Of a stretch of DNA of 35,372 bases, positions 1 through 9,370 are shown piece after piece. Under the pieces are notes generated by a model. It did no database searches, was not told the origin of the DNA, and worked only from the letters and a program-made list of their open reading frames with translations. The translations under genes and the position numbers were made by a program. The stretch comes from Clostridiaceae bacterium (lineage in GTDB: Bacteria; Bacillota; Clostridia; Oscillospirales; Acutalibacteraceae). Each line of letters opens with the position of its first letter. Position 1 is the stretch's first letter. The stretch is from NCBI GenBank assembly GCA_016282855.1, contig JAEELT010000096.1:1-35372 (forward strand), in the 5' to 3' direction.

Positions 1-34
1 AAAGGCGAAAAGCGAAAAGACTATATAGTTTAAT

Positions 35-69
35 GGACTGCGAATTATACACTCGCAGTCCTGTTTTTT
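35..69 (+). terminator. Rho-independent terminator of a gene upstream of the window
   Basis: Perfect 9-bp stem GGACTGCGA(35-43)/TCGCAGTCC(53-61) followed by CTGTTTTTT. Confidence 0.7.
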
Positions 70-147
70 GCTCGTATTTAACTATAATAAGGAATGATTG
101 TTTTGTCTTTTCTCAACGCCTTTGCAGGGCAGGCATATATGCTTGCC

Positions 148-171
148 GTAGGGGCGGATATCATCCGCCCG
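148..171 (+). repeat. REP-like palindromic intergenic repeat, copy A
   Basis: GTAGGGGCGGATATCATCCGCCCG; exact reverse complement of 4197-4220; internally palindromic (GGGCGGAT-ATC-ATCCGCCC). Confidence 0.75.
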
Positions 172-328
172 AAAAAAGAGATATTCGCAGCAAAATAGGC
201 ATTATCCTTGTCGGTAAGGTAATCGCCGCAGGTGACAGGTGAGAAGGCAAAAGCACCGCTTTTTACGGCTTTATCTTTATATATCCGACTGCGTCGTCCG
301 CGGCAGGCGCTCTCTGATTATAAAAGCA

Positions 329-360
329 AATCCCCTCCGGCATAAGGCCGAAGGGGATTA
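329..360 (-). terminator. Terminator of ferredoxin gene
   Basis: AATCCCCT..CCGGC-ATAA-GGCCGA-AGGGGATT inverted repeat just downstream of the minus-strand ferredoxin stop. Confidence 0.65.
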
Positions 361-379
361 TGTTTGCTTTTTTGTTTAA

Positions 380-550
380 TTATTCTGCTGCAGGAGCACC
401 TACGGGGCAGGTGTCAGCGCAAGCGCCGCACTCTATGCAAGTATCAGCGTTGATTACATACTTGCCGTCGCCTTCGGAGATAGCTTCTACGGGGCATTCT
501 GCTGCGCAAGCGCCGCAGGAGATGCATTCGTCACTTATCTGATATGCCAT
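380..550 (-). CDS. 2x[4Fe-4S] ferredoxin, 56 aa
   Basis: Hand translation MAYQISDECISCGACAAECPVEAISEGDGKYVINADTCIECGACADTCPVGAPAAE*; two CxxCxxCxxxCP motifs; RBS AAGGAGG upstream of ATG; not in supplied ORF track (below length cut-off). Confidence 0.95.
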   Translation of the reverse strand: MAYQISDECISCGACAAECPVEAISEGDGKYVINADTCIECGACADTCPVGAPAAE

Positions 551-598
551 TTGTGTTGCCTCCTTGTTTTGGGTTTTATAGCTTTGCTTTACCCTGAC

Positions 599-3500
599 TT
601 ACCCGAGAAGCTGGCTGATGGTGCCGCTCTTGAGAAGGTCAATGATTGTGGGTATGAGCTTTGCATACGTGAGAAGGTTGAGCCAGGTCTTTTCGATGCT
701 CAGATGATAGAAGTAGAAGGAACCGTCAACTTCGTCTCTCTTGGGAAGGAAGAGGATGTTGATATTCTTCTCGGGATCCTGGCAATGTACTATATCGGCT
801 TTGGTTGCGGGAATTGCGTTTACGCCCATGCCGGTGAAGGGAGCCCAGTAATAGCTCTTGAAGTTCTTGCCGAGTGCCCAGCTGATACAGTCGGAGTCAT
901 CATATACTCTGAAGAGGAAGTCGGTGTCTGCCATCCACTGCATCTGGAGAATGCTGGTTGTGTAGATGTGCTGAGCGCCGGTTTCGCTTCTGTCATTGTA
1001 GCCTTCCTTCCAGGTTTCCTGAGCGGGAAGATCTTCAAATGATGTGTAAACGCCGTCCACATAATATGCTTTGAAGCCGAGGAATTCGCAGTTGCGGTAG
1101 GGCCTGTATTTATCATCGGCCTTCGGGTCGGAAACTTTCTTTTCACCGTCAACCTCGGTTACGGTTGCCGCGGGTGTGCTGTTGGGGGCGGTTGTTCTTA
1201 TCCATTGTGAGAAGAAGGGCTCGTTTTCAAGGCCGGATTCTTCAACGTCATATTCGGGGTCGTAAATTGTAGTGCCGTAGTTCATGGGCTCTGATGAATA
1301 ACGGATACCCTGGCCTACTATGTCTTCGTTTACGTTGCCTTCCTTGTCAACACCGTTGTTGAAGTCAACAAACGCTGTTCTCTTACTGGTGTTGTATGAA
1401 GCGTAAACATTGAGCACTCCGTCTTCGCTTTCGTCTGCGAGATAAGCGTAGATGTTGGTGTCTGTGCCGTTACCGTTAGAGGTAATCTCGGAGTTAAGTG
1501 AAAGACCGTTGGCGTAGGGTGAAAGTGACTCGGGGCAGTTATCGTTGATTGTCTGAGTGAGCTCTTCGTCAACGAGTGAAGCGTAGGTTATTGCTTCGCT
1601 GCCGGATACGGCTTTTTCGTGGGAGAAAATCCACTTGCCGTCTTTGCCGAGGTAATGGAACTTAACTGTGTAATCATTGGCGACCCACTCCGTGTTGAAG
1701 TATGCGACGGGTGATTCGCTGTCGATGATATAGGTGTTGATAAAGTCTTTGTCAAGCTTTATGGTGTCGCCGTCCTGTGTAACATCTATTTCCTGACCGT
1801 CGGTGGTAACAAGATAGATGCGGGTGAGCTTGTAGCCGCGGTTAGCAATGATGGGGCCTTCGCTGTCGGCAGCGCCGTTCTTGTAAAGCTGAGAGAGCGG
1901 GAACTTGCCGGTTTCGTTGCCGCTTAAAACATTGCTTTCCATTCCGAGATATTCAAAAGAGTCAAGGGTGATTGTATCACCGATGCCGAGCACGGAGTAG
2001 GAAGCGCGTTTCTCACTCTTACCGCCGTTTCTGTCAACATAAATACCTACATAATAGGGCTTCTCTGCGACATCAACATAAATTGTAAGGTGGTTGGGGT
2101 TGTCGTTGTCGGTGCTTGCGTATTTGGGAGCGAGCTTTTTGCTCACATCATCCACGGAAATTGTGCCGTCATTGCCGTCTTTGTAATCAACTGTGTAGCT
2201 GTAAGTGTCAATTCCGGAAATATCCACGTCAACAAGAGGAAGAGCGTTGGTCGCGTTTTTGAGAGCGATTTTGCTGTTCTTCTCAGCGTATTTTTCCTGA
2301 AGAGGAGTGTAGACAATGTTGGATGTGACAGGCTCATTCCACTCAAGGCCGTATTTGCCGTTATCATCCTTTTTCACGATGCCTTCATCGTCAAATTTGG
2401 GAGTATAGACATCTGCGGTGAAAACAACGCATGCGTTGAGCACAAGCTCTGAAATCAAATCGATATCAATGCCGAACTGTACCTCATATCCGCTGAACAA
2501 ATCGATGGGAGCGGGGTTGCCGTCTGAGTTCTTCCAGCCGAAATATGTGTAAGCCCATGTCTTGATTTCGTCAGAGGTGTTGATAGTCTCGGAATAAGTG
2601 CAATCGGGAGTGCCGGGGATTTTACCGTTGGCAGAGTACATAATCTTGTAGCTTCTGGTGTCGGTATCGCCCGTAAGCTTGAGAGAGCTGATGCCTGTGA
2701 TTTCGGGAATCTGATTCTGCATTTCAGCACAGCGCTTAATAATCTTCATGTAGTCATCGCCGTTTGCGTATGCGCCGTAGTTGCCGTAGTAGGTGAAGAG
2801 CTTCTCATAGCCGTATTCGTATGTGCTTGTCTCTGCATTGAGCTTAACTGTCTGCACAAGGATGTCAACAGCGCCTGCTCTCTGAGCGGTGAGTGTGACA
2901 TCATCGGCTGAATTGAAGGTGTATTTGTCGGTGTAAACTTCGCCGTTGGCATCCTGCCAGCCGCCGAACGCGACGCCGGCTTCGCTGTATGTTGCCTTAT
3001 AGCCGGAAAGATCGGCAAAGCCGTCGCTGATGGGGCATGTGAGGGAAACAGATGATTCGCCGTCTATTGTGGCGCCGTCACCCGCGTTAAGAGTAACTGT
3101 AATCTGTTTGTTTGCGGGAATCGCTACGAGCGTAGCGTCACGGCTTGCCGTAAGCTCTGTAACGATTTTGCCGTCAAGGGTCCAGCCGTAAACACCGTTT
3201 ATCCGAGGCAGGTTAACGCTTTCACCGTAGCTGTATTCTGCCGGATCATAGGCCTGAGTGCCGTCTTCATAAGTATAGTTAATCTCAAACTTTTTGTTTG
3301 TCTTGAAAGTGAAATTACCGTCTGTGATGAACTCTGTGCCTTCGGGGAAACTGTATTCGTTTCTGGCGGAGGCAATTTTGCCTATAGGTTCATCGGCGGA
3401 GCCGTTATTGTACTTGGATACGCAGTTCTGATAAAATGAACTGTCAAGAACTGCCTGACCGAAAGCAGCATCATCCTTGAGCGTTACGGTGCCGACATAA

Positions 3501-4042
3501 ACGGGGTCATCGGATGTGGGGGTTGCTGTGTTGGGGTTGTTTGCGGTGCCCGACATCAGGTAAGTCACTCTGATACCGTTCCAGGTGACGATATCATCGG
3601 ATGTATAGCCTGTAGATGCGACTATTTCGCTGTATGCGGCATTGTTGGCAGCAAAGGCCTTATTGGCCGCTGAGACGGCGTCTTTACCAATTACCACCTG
3701 AGAGCCGCCGACTGTCTTGACAGGGGCGTTGAACATGTCACCGTCGAGAGCGGCAACAAGGTAAGTGGTGCCGTAAATGGTGCAATTGCTCTTAAAGAAA
3801 ATCTTAATGGTGTAGGTCTTCGTAACATCGAGAACAGAATCTGCAGTAAGCTCGTTGTCGTTCTCATCGTAGAGCCTGAGAGCCTGATAGATGAATTGCT
3901 TTCCTTCATAATCAGACGAAAGCTCCGCGAAGGATTTCACTGTGGAACCATCCGCGGCTGTTGCGTAGAGACCCATTGCCATCATGCCAACCATCATGAC
4001 GGCACAGAGAATAATAGCAGTTATTTTTCTGACAGTTTTCAT
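599..4042 (-). CDS. Large secreted protein (1147 aa) with InlB B-repeat-like segments; function unknown
   Basis: N-terminal signal peptide MKTVRKITAIILCAVMMVGMMAMGLYATA; segment VTLNAGDGATIDG...AFGGWQDANGEVYT resembles Listeria-Bacteroides repeat; no recognisable sortase motif. Confidence 0.8.
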   Translation of the reverse strand: MKTVRKITAIILCAVMMVGMMAMGLYATAADGSTVKSFAELSSDYEGKQFIYQALRLYDENDNELTADSVLDVTKTYTIKIFFKSNCTIYGTTYLVAALDGDMFNAPVKTVGGSQVVIGKDAVSAANKAFAANNAAYSEIVASTGYTSDDIVTWNGIRVTYLMSGTANNPNTATPTSDDPVYVGTVTLKDDAAFGQAVLDSSFYQNCVSKYNNGSADEPIGKIASARNEYSFPEGTEFITDGNFTFKTNKKFEINYTYEDGTQAYDPAEYSYGESVNLPRINGVYGWTLDGKIVTELTASRDATLVAIPANKQITVTLNAGDGATIDGESSVSLTCPISDGFADLSGYKATYSEAGVAFGGWQDANGEVYTDKYTFNSADDVTLTAQRAGAVDILVQTVKLNAETSTYEYGYEKLFTYYGNYGAYANGDDYMKIIKRCAEMQNQIPEITGISSLKLTGDTDTRSYKIMYSANGKIPGTPDCTYSETINTSDEIKTWAYTYFGWKNSDGNPAPIDLFSGYEVQFGIDIDLISELVLNACVVFTADVYTPKFDDEGIVKKDDNGKYGLEWNEPVTSNIVYTPLQEKYAEKNSKIALKNATNALPLVDVDISGIDTYSYTVDYKDGNDGTISVDDVSKKLAPKYASTDNDNPNHLTIYVDVAEKPYYVGIYVDRNGGKSEKRASYSVLGIGDTITLDSFEYLGMESNVLSGNETGKFPLSQLYKNGAADSEGPIIANRGYKLTRIYLVTTDGQEIDVTQDGDTIKLDKDFINTYIIDSESPVAYFNTEWVANDYTVKFHYLGKDGKWIFSHEKAVSGSEAITYASLVDEELTQTINDNCPESLSPYANGLSLNSEITSNGNGTDTNIYAYLADESEDGVLNVYASYNTSKRTAFVDFNNGVDKEGNVNEDIVGQGIRYSSEPMNYGTTIYDPEYDVEESGLENEPFFSQWIRTTAPNSTPAATVTEVDGEKKVSDPKADDKYRPYRNCEFLGFKAYYVDGVYTSFEDLPAQETWKEGYNDRSETGAQHIYTTSILQMQWMADTDFLFRVYDDSDCISWALGKNFKSYYWAPFTGMGVNAIPATKADIVHCQDPEKNINILFLPKRDEVDGSFYFYHLSIEKTWLNLLTYAKLIPTIIDLLKSGTISQLLG

Positions 4043-4196
4043 AGCAACACCTTCCGGCAGATATAAATTAGATATTACTAATATAACATATTAAAAGTAA
4101 TATAATCAAGGGGTGATTTAATAATTGCCGTATTTGTGCGCACATTTCTTATGTGCGTCATGGAAATATCCGTGCTCTGCAGCATAACCTTTTTTG

Positions 4197-4220
4197 CGGG
4201 CGGATGATATCCGCCCCTAC
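4197..4220 (-). repeat. REP-like palindromic intergenic repeat, copy B (inverted relative to copy A)
   Basis: CGGGCGGATGATATCCGCCCCTAC, exact reverse complement of 148-171. Confidence 0.75.
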
Positions 4221-4230
4221 AGCTCTGTTA

Positions 4231-4267
4231 AAACAAACAGGGACTGCGGGTTCTGAACCTGCAGTCC
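4231..4267 (-). terminator. Terminator of argF-carA-carB/dapF operon
   Basis: GGACTGC.GGTT-CTG-AACC.GCAGTCC stem; on the minus strand followed by CTGTTTGTTTT. Confidence 0.6.
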
Positions 4268-4296
4268 TTGTAGTTTTTATTCGGTTTGATGCGGGC

Positions 4297-7200
4297 TTAA
4301 TACTCGAATACTCCCTCGAATGACATTACGGCGGAGCCGGTAAGGGTAACCTTTTCGTCGGTGTAATTCACAATCACATCGCCTCCGGCAAGCTTTACGG
4401 TGATGTCTCTGCCTTTTTCGCAAAGACCCTTTTCGCACGCTGCCACAACACTTGCGCACGCGCCTGTGCCGCAGGCAAGAGTTTCGCCGTTGCCTCTCTC
4501 CCAGACTCTCATACGGATATTCGTCTTATTGATAACCCTGACAAATTCCGTGTTGATTCTGTGAGGGAAGGCTTTGTTGGTCTCAAATTCGGGGCCGATT
4601 TTCTGAAGGTCAAGACCGTCTATGCCTTCAACAAATGTTACATAGTGGGGATTGCCGACATCAACGCAGGTGCCGGTGTATTCCTTGCCGTCAACAGTTA
4701 CCGCCTTATCGGTTTCGGTTATGACAGCCTTGCCCATATCGACTCTTGCCGAGGTGACCTTGCCGTCACGCACAAAGAGTCTGAGCCTCTTTACACCGCT
4801 GGCCGTTTCGATGCTGACATATTCGTTTCTGTGGTAGCCCTTGTCATAGAGGTATTTGCCGACGCAGCGGATATTGTTGCCCGCCATCTTGCCTTCGGAG
4901 CCGTCACGGTTGAAGTGGCGCATCTTAGCGTCCGCAACGGTTGATTTTTCTATAAGCACAATGCCGTCGCCGCCTATGCCGTAATGCTGTCTGCAAAGGC
5001 TCACGCACAGTGACTCGGGGCAGGTAATCTTGCCGTCGAAATTCTCAACGAAAATGTAGTCATTGCCGCACGAATGCATCTTGGCAAAGGGTATCTCAAG
5101 GCGCCTTGTACGCATATCGTTGATGTCAACAAGCTCGGTATTCTTGCCGGTGAATCCGCTCTCTATGATTTCAGCGAGAGCGTTCGCGGTGTCAAGCGAG
5201 GTAAGGCAGGGAATGCTAAGTTGCATTGCTCTGAGGTGAATTCCGTTATATTCCTCTACTGTGGCGTCATTTACGGCTCCGGTGTAAATTATATAATTCA
5301 CATTGCCGCTCTCCATAAGGCTGATTATTTCCTTATTGCCTTTTGTAATGGGAACGGAAACCACATCAATACCCAGAGAGCCGATAACATCGGCGGTTTC
5401 GGTGGTGGCGTAAATAGTTATATCCTGGTCGGCAAAGCGCTTTGCAAGAGAAATAACCTCCTCGAAATCGTGCTTGTCAACGCTGATGAGCACGCCCGCG
5501 GATTCATTCTTGGAAGGCACTTTGAAGCCGGCTGCCGCAAGGCCCTTGAAGAGCGCCTCAGCGGGAGTTTTGCCAAGGCCGAGCACCTCACCTGTCGATT
5601 TCATTTCGGGGCCGAGAATTGAGTTGGCGTCATTGAGCTTCTCAAATGAGAACACGGGAACCTTGACTGCCGTGTAGGGAGGAGTGCAGTAAAGGCCTGT
5701 GCCGAAGCCCATTTCGGCAAGCTCCTCGCCGAGCATTACTCTTGAGGCGAGGTCAACCATGGGAACATTTGTGACCTTGCTTATGTAAGGAATGGTACGG
5801 GAAGCTCTGGGATTAACTTCAATAACATAAAGCTCATCTTCATATATAAGATACTGGATGTTGACCAGACCCTTTGTGCCAAGGGCGAGCGCGAGCTTTT
5901 CGGAGCAGTCGCAAACTTTTTTGAGGAACTTGTCATTGAGGTTATACGGAGGATAAACCGCTATGGAGTCGCCGCTGTGGACGCCGGCTCTTTCGATATG
6001 CTCCATAATACCGGGGATAAGAACATCCTTACCATCGGAAATAACATCAACCTCAAGCTCTATGCCGGGCATATATTTATCGATGAGCACGGGGTTGTCA
6101 ATACCGCCGGAGAGGATTTTTTCCATATAAGCGACGGTATGCTCCCTGTCGTGCGATATGGTCATATTCTGACCGCCTATAACATAGGAAGGTCTGAGAA
6201 GCACGGGATAGCCGAGAGTTTCGGCAGCCTGAATTGCTTCCTCAAGCGTGTTTACGCCCATTCCCTTGGGCCTGCTGATGCCGAAGGTTTCAAGCAGAGC
6301 GTCAAACCTGCTTCTGTCCTCGGCAAGGTCAATGCCGTCGGCGGACGTGCCCAGAATGGTGATGCCCGCTTTATCGAGGAAGGAGGTGAGCTTGATTGCC
6401 GTCTGACCGCCGAACGCCACAACCACGCCTATGGGTTTCTCAACCTTTATAATGTTCATAACATCCTCGGGTGTGAGAGGCTCGAAATAAAGACGGTCCG
6501 CGGTATCATAGTCTGTGGAAACGGTTTCGGGGTTGTTGTTTACGATAACAACATCGTAGCCCAGGTCTCTGAGAGTCCACACGCAGTGAACCGAGCTGTA
6601 ATCGAACTCAATACCCTGACCTATACGGATGGGACCCGAGCCGAGAACCATAATAACGGGCTTGCCGCTTCTCTTGAAGGTGCGCGCTTCACACGCTTTG
6701 TCGCAGCAGGAGTAGAAATAAGGTGTCTGCGCGTCAAACTCGGCTGCGCAGGTGTCAACCATCTTGTAGCTGAAATCCATTGAAGGAATGTTCTCAACGC
6801 CGGAAATGCGTTTTATGGCGGCATCGGTGTAACCGAGCTTCTTGGCCTTCATATAGATTTCGTCATCGACAACGCCTTTTGCAAGGATTTCCTCAAAATC
6901 AACAAGGTTTTTGATTTTATAAAGGAACCAGCGGTCAATCTTGGTGATATCAAAGATTTCATCAATCGAAACGCCGCTCTTTATCGCCTCAAATACTGTG
7001 AAGATTCTTCTGTCATCCTGTTTGGCAAGGCGCACTCTCACGGGCTCATCCGTAAGAGGCGGAGCGTTGAGGGTGTCAAAGGAGATTTCAGCTCCCCTGA
7101 CCGCCTTAAGAAGGGCGGATTCAAAATTCTGCCCTATGGACATAACCTCGCCCGTCGCTTTCATCTGGGTGCCGAGCTTTCTGCTCGAGCCGGCAAACTT

Positions 7201-8289
7201 GTCAAAGGGCCACTTGGGGAACTTGCAGACAATGTAGTCAACAGCGGGCTCGAAGCAGGCGCAGGTCTTGCCCCTGATGTCATTCTGAATCTCATCAAGA
7301 TTGTAGCCGATAGCTATCCTCGTGGTGATTTTGGCTATGGGATATCCGGTAGCTTTTGATGCGAGAGCCGATGAACGGGAAACCCTGGGGTTCACCTCAA
7401 TAACAGCGTATTCAAAGCTGTCGGGGTTGAGCGCGAACTGGCAGTTGCATCCGCCTACGATGCCGAGCGCCTCAACCATATCGAGAGCCGCTGAGCGGAG
7501 CATCTGATACTCTTTGTTTGAGAGAGTAAGAGCGGGAGCGACAACTATCGAATCGCCCGTATGAATACCTACGGGGTCAACATTCTCCATAGAGCAGATT
7601 GCTATGGCGTTGCCGTTAGCGTCTCTCATGGTTTCAAACTCTATCTCTTTCCAGCCGGAAATACACTTTTCAACAAGAATCTGTGTGATGGGTGAAAGGT
7701 CAAGACCTGTTTTTGCTATAACGGCAAGCTCCTCGGCATTGTCGGCTATACCGCCGCCGGTGCCGCCGAGCGTGAAAGCGGGCCTTACGATTACCGGGTA
7801 GCCGATTTCATCCGCGACTTTAAGAGCGGTTTCAATGTCTTCCGCTATTTCGGAGGGAACACAGGGCTGATTGATGCTCTTCATTGTGTCTCTGAACATT
7901 TCCCTGTCTTCGGCCTTGTTTATGGCATCTATGTCGGAGCCGAGCAGACGCACGCCGTATTTTTTAAGCGTGCCGTTCGCTGTGAGCTGCATGGCGATTG
8001 TAAGACCGGTCTGACCGCCCAGACCTGCAAGCAGGCTGTCGGGGCGTTCTTTTTCAATTATCCTTGCGACTGTTTCGGCGTTTAGCGCCTCAAGATAAAT
8101 CTCGTCGGCAAGGTTTTTATCGGTCATAATGGTAGCGGGGTTGGAGTTTACGAGCACGGTGTTTATGCCTTCGGCTCTGAGCACGCGGCACGCCTGGGCG
8201 CCGGCATAGTCAAACTCCGCCGCCTGACCGATTACGATGGGACCCGAACCGATAACAAGCACTTTGCGAATGGCTGAATCTTTAGGCAT
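4297..8289 (-). CDS. carB-dapF fusion: Fusion: carbamoyl-phosphate synthase large subunit (N-terminal ~1058 aa) + diaminopimelate epimerase-like domain (C-terminal ~272 aa)
   Basis: CarB hallmarks (VLVIGSGPIVIGQAAEFDYAGAQACRVLRAEG, VNSNPATIMTD, second ATP-grasp half IMVLGSGPIRIGQGIEFDYSSVH, MGS-like C-term) running in frame into DapF-like RRLEIPFAKMHSCGNDYIFVENF...HYGIGGDGIVLI...RDGSEGKMAGNNIRC...GNGETLACGTGACA. Confidence 0.93.
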   Translation of the reverse strand: MPKDSAIRKVLVIGSGPIVIGQAAEFDYAGAQACRVLRAEGINTVLVNSNPATIMTDKNLADEIYLEALNAETVARIIEKERPDSLLAGLGGQTGLTIAMQLTANGTLKKYGVRLLGSDIDAINKAEDREMFRDTMKSINQPCVPSEIAEDIETALKVADEIGYPVIVRPAFTLGGTGGGIADNAEELAVIAKTGLDLSPITQILVEKCISGWKEIEFETMRDANGNAIAICSMENVDPVGIHTGDSIVVAPALTLSNKEYQMLRSAALDMVEALGIVGGCNCQFALNPDSFEYAVIEVNPRVSRSSALASKATGYPIAKITTRIAIGYNLDEIQNDIRGKTCACFEPAVDYIVCKFPKWPFDKFAGSSRKLGTQMKATGEVMSIGQNFESALLKAVRGAEISFDTLNAPPLTDEPVRVRLAKQDDRRIFTVFEAIKSGVSIDEIFDITKIDRWFLYKIKNLVDFEEILAKGVVDDEIYMKAKKLGYTDAAIKRISGVENIPSMDFSYKMVDTCAAEFDAQTPYFYSCCDKACEARTFKRSGKPVIMVLGSGPIRIGQGIEFDYSSVHCVWTLRDLGYDVVIVNNNPETVSTDYDTADRLYFEPLTPEDVMNIIKVEKPIGVVVAFGGQTAIKLTSFLDKAGITILGTSADGIDLAEDRSRFDALLETFGISRPKGMGVNTLEEAIQAAETLGYPVLLRPSYVIGGQNMTISHDREHTVAYMEKILSGGIDNPVLIDKYMPGIELEVDVISDGKDVLIPGIMEHIERAGVHSGDSIAVYPPYNLNDKFLKKVCDCSEKLALALGTKGLVNIQYLIYEDELYVIEVNPRASRTIPYISKVTNVPMVDLASRVMLGEELAEMGFGTGLYCTPPYTAVKVPVFSFEKLNDANSILGPEMKSTGEVLGLGKTPAEALFKGLAAAGFKVPSKNESAGVLISVDKHDFEEVISLAKRFADQDITIYATTETADVIGSLGIDVVSVPITKGNKEIISLMESGNVNYIIYTGAVNDATVEEYNGIHLRAMQLSIPCLTSLDTANALAEIIESGFTGKNTELVDINDMRTRRLEIPFAKMHSCGNDYIFVENFDGKITCPESLCVSLCRQHYGIGGDGIVLIEKSTVADAKMRHFNRDGSEGKMAGNNIRCVGKYLYDKGYHRNEYVSIETASGVKRLRLFVRDGKVTSARVDMGKAVITETDKAVTVDGKEYTGTCVDVGNPHYVTFVEGIDGLDLQKIGPEFETNKAFPHRINTEFVRVINKTNIRMRVWERGNGETLACGTGACASVVAACEKGLCEKGRDITVKLAGGDVIVNYTDEKVTLTGSAVMSFEGVFEY

Positions 8290-9352
8290 TGTTTTTTCCT
8301 CCCATCATATCAACGAATTTATCAAAAAGGTAAGATGTATCGCAGGGGCCTGCGCAGGCCTCGGGGTGGAACTGAACTGTGAAGCAGTCCTTGCCGGGGT
8401 ACTCCATGCCTTCGTTTGTGCCGTCATTCGCGTTCACAAACAGCTCGTTGCCTATCCCCTTGAGGCTGTCCGCGACGACAGCGTAGCCGTGGTTCTGACT
8501 GGTGATATGGGTTCTGATGCCGTTGACATCCTTGACGGGCTGATTGCCGCCTCTGTGGCCGTATTTGAGCTTTACGGTCTTGCCGCCCATCGCTATAGCC
8601 GTGAGCTGATGCCCGAGGCAGATACCGAACACGGGAATCTTGCCGATAAGCTTGCTTATCTGCTCTATTGAGTAAACATTCTCGGCGGGGTCGCCGGGCC
8701 CGTTTGAAAGCATTATTCCGTCGGGGTGAGAGTCAAGTATTTCTTCCGCGGGGGTGTTATAGGGTACAACGGTAACATCGCAGCCTCTTGAATTAAGGCA
8801 CCTGATAATATTGTGCTTCGCGCCGTAATCAATGAGCGTCACGTTTCTTTTCTTTTCGCCTGTAGCGGGGAAGAATTCCTTCTCTTTGGTGCTCACAAGA
8901 GCAACCTCGCCTTCGATTTTGTAATTGTTGATCGGAGACAGATCTGTGGGAAGCTCTGAGCATATCATGCCGTTCATTACGCCGTTTTCGCGTATGATTC
9001 TCGTGATTTCGCGGGTATCAACGCCGCAGATGCCGGGCACATTGTGCTCTTTAAGAAATCTGTCAAGCTCATACTCGCTGCGGAAGTTTGAAGGAGTGTC
9101 GCAAATCTCTCTCACGACATAGCCTCTCACTGTGCAGGCGCCCTCGAAATCCTCCTCTATAACGCCGTAGTTGCCGATTGAGGGGAAGGTCTGCACGATA
9201 ATCTGACCCGCATAACTCGGGTCCGTGAGCGTTTCAATGTAGCCCACAACTCCCGTCGTGAAAACCGTTTCGCCTATGACCTCGCCGGGCGCGCCTATGG
9301 CTTCGCCTTCAAAAATCATACCGTTGCTCAGAACCAGATAAGCTTTTTTCAT
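8282..9352 (-). CDS. carA: Carbamoyl-phosphate synthase small subunit
   Basis: CarA N-domain plus class I glutamine amidotransferase motif VFGICLGHQ and FHPEA; 8-bp overlap with carB. Confidence 0.96.
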   Translation of the reverse strand: MKKAYLVLSNGMIFEGEAIGAPGEVIGETVFTTGVVGYIETLTDPSYAGQIIVQTFPSIGNYGVIEEDFEGACTVRGYVVREICDTPSNFRSEYELDRFLKEHNVPGICGVDTREITRIIRENGVMNGMICSELPTDLSPINNYKIEGEVALVSTKEKEFFPATGEKKRNVTLIDYGAKHNIIRCLNSRGCDVTVVPYNTPAEEILDSHPDGIMLSNGPGDPAENVYSIEQISKLIGKIPVFGICLGHQLTAIAMGGKTVKLKYGHRGGNQPVKDVNGIRTHITSQNHGYAVVADSLKGIGNELFVNANDGTNEGMEYPGKDCFTVQFHPEACAGPCDTSYLFDKFVDMMGGKNNA

Positions 9353-9370
9353 AATCTCACCCTTTCATCA

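Noticed and set aside
5113-5115. Separate dapF gene starting at internal ATG 5115
   Set aside because: No stop codon, no Shine-Dalgarno, reading frame continuous from CarB.
5977-6783. 268-aa plus-strand ORF (and others antisense to carB)
   Set aside because: Antisense shadow of the highly conserved CarB coding frame.
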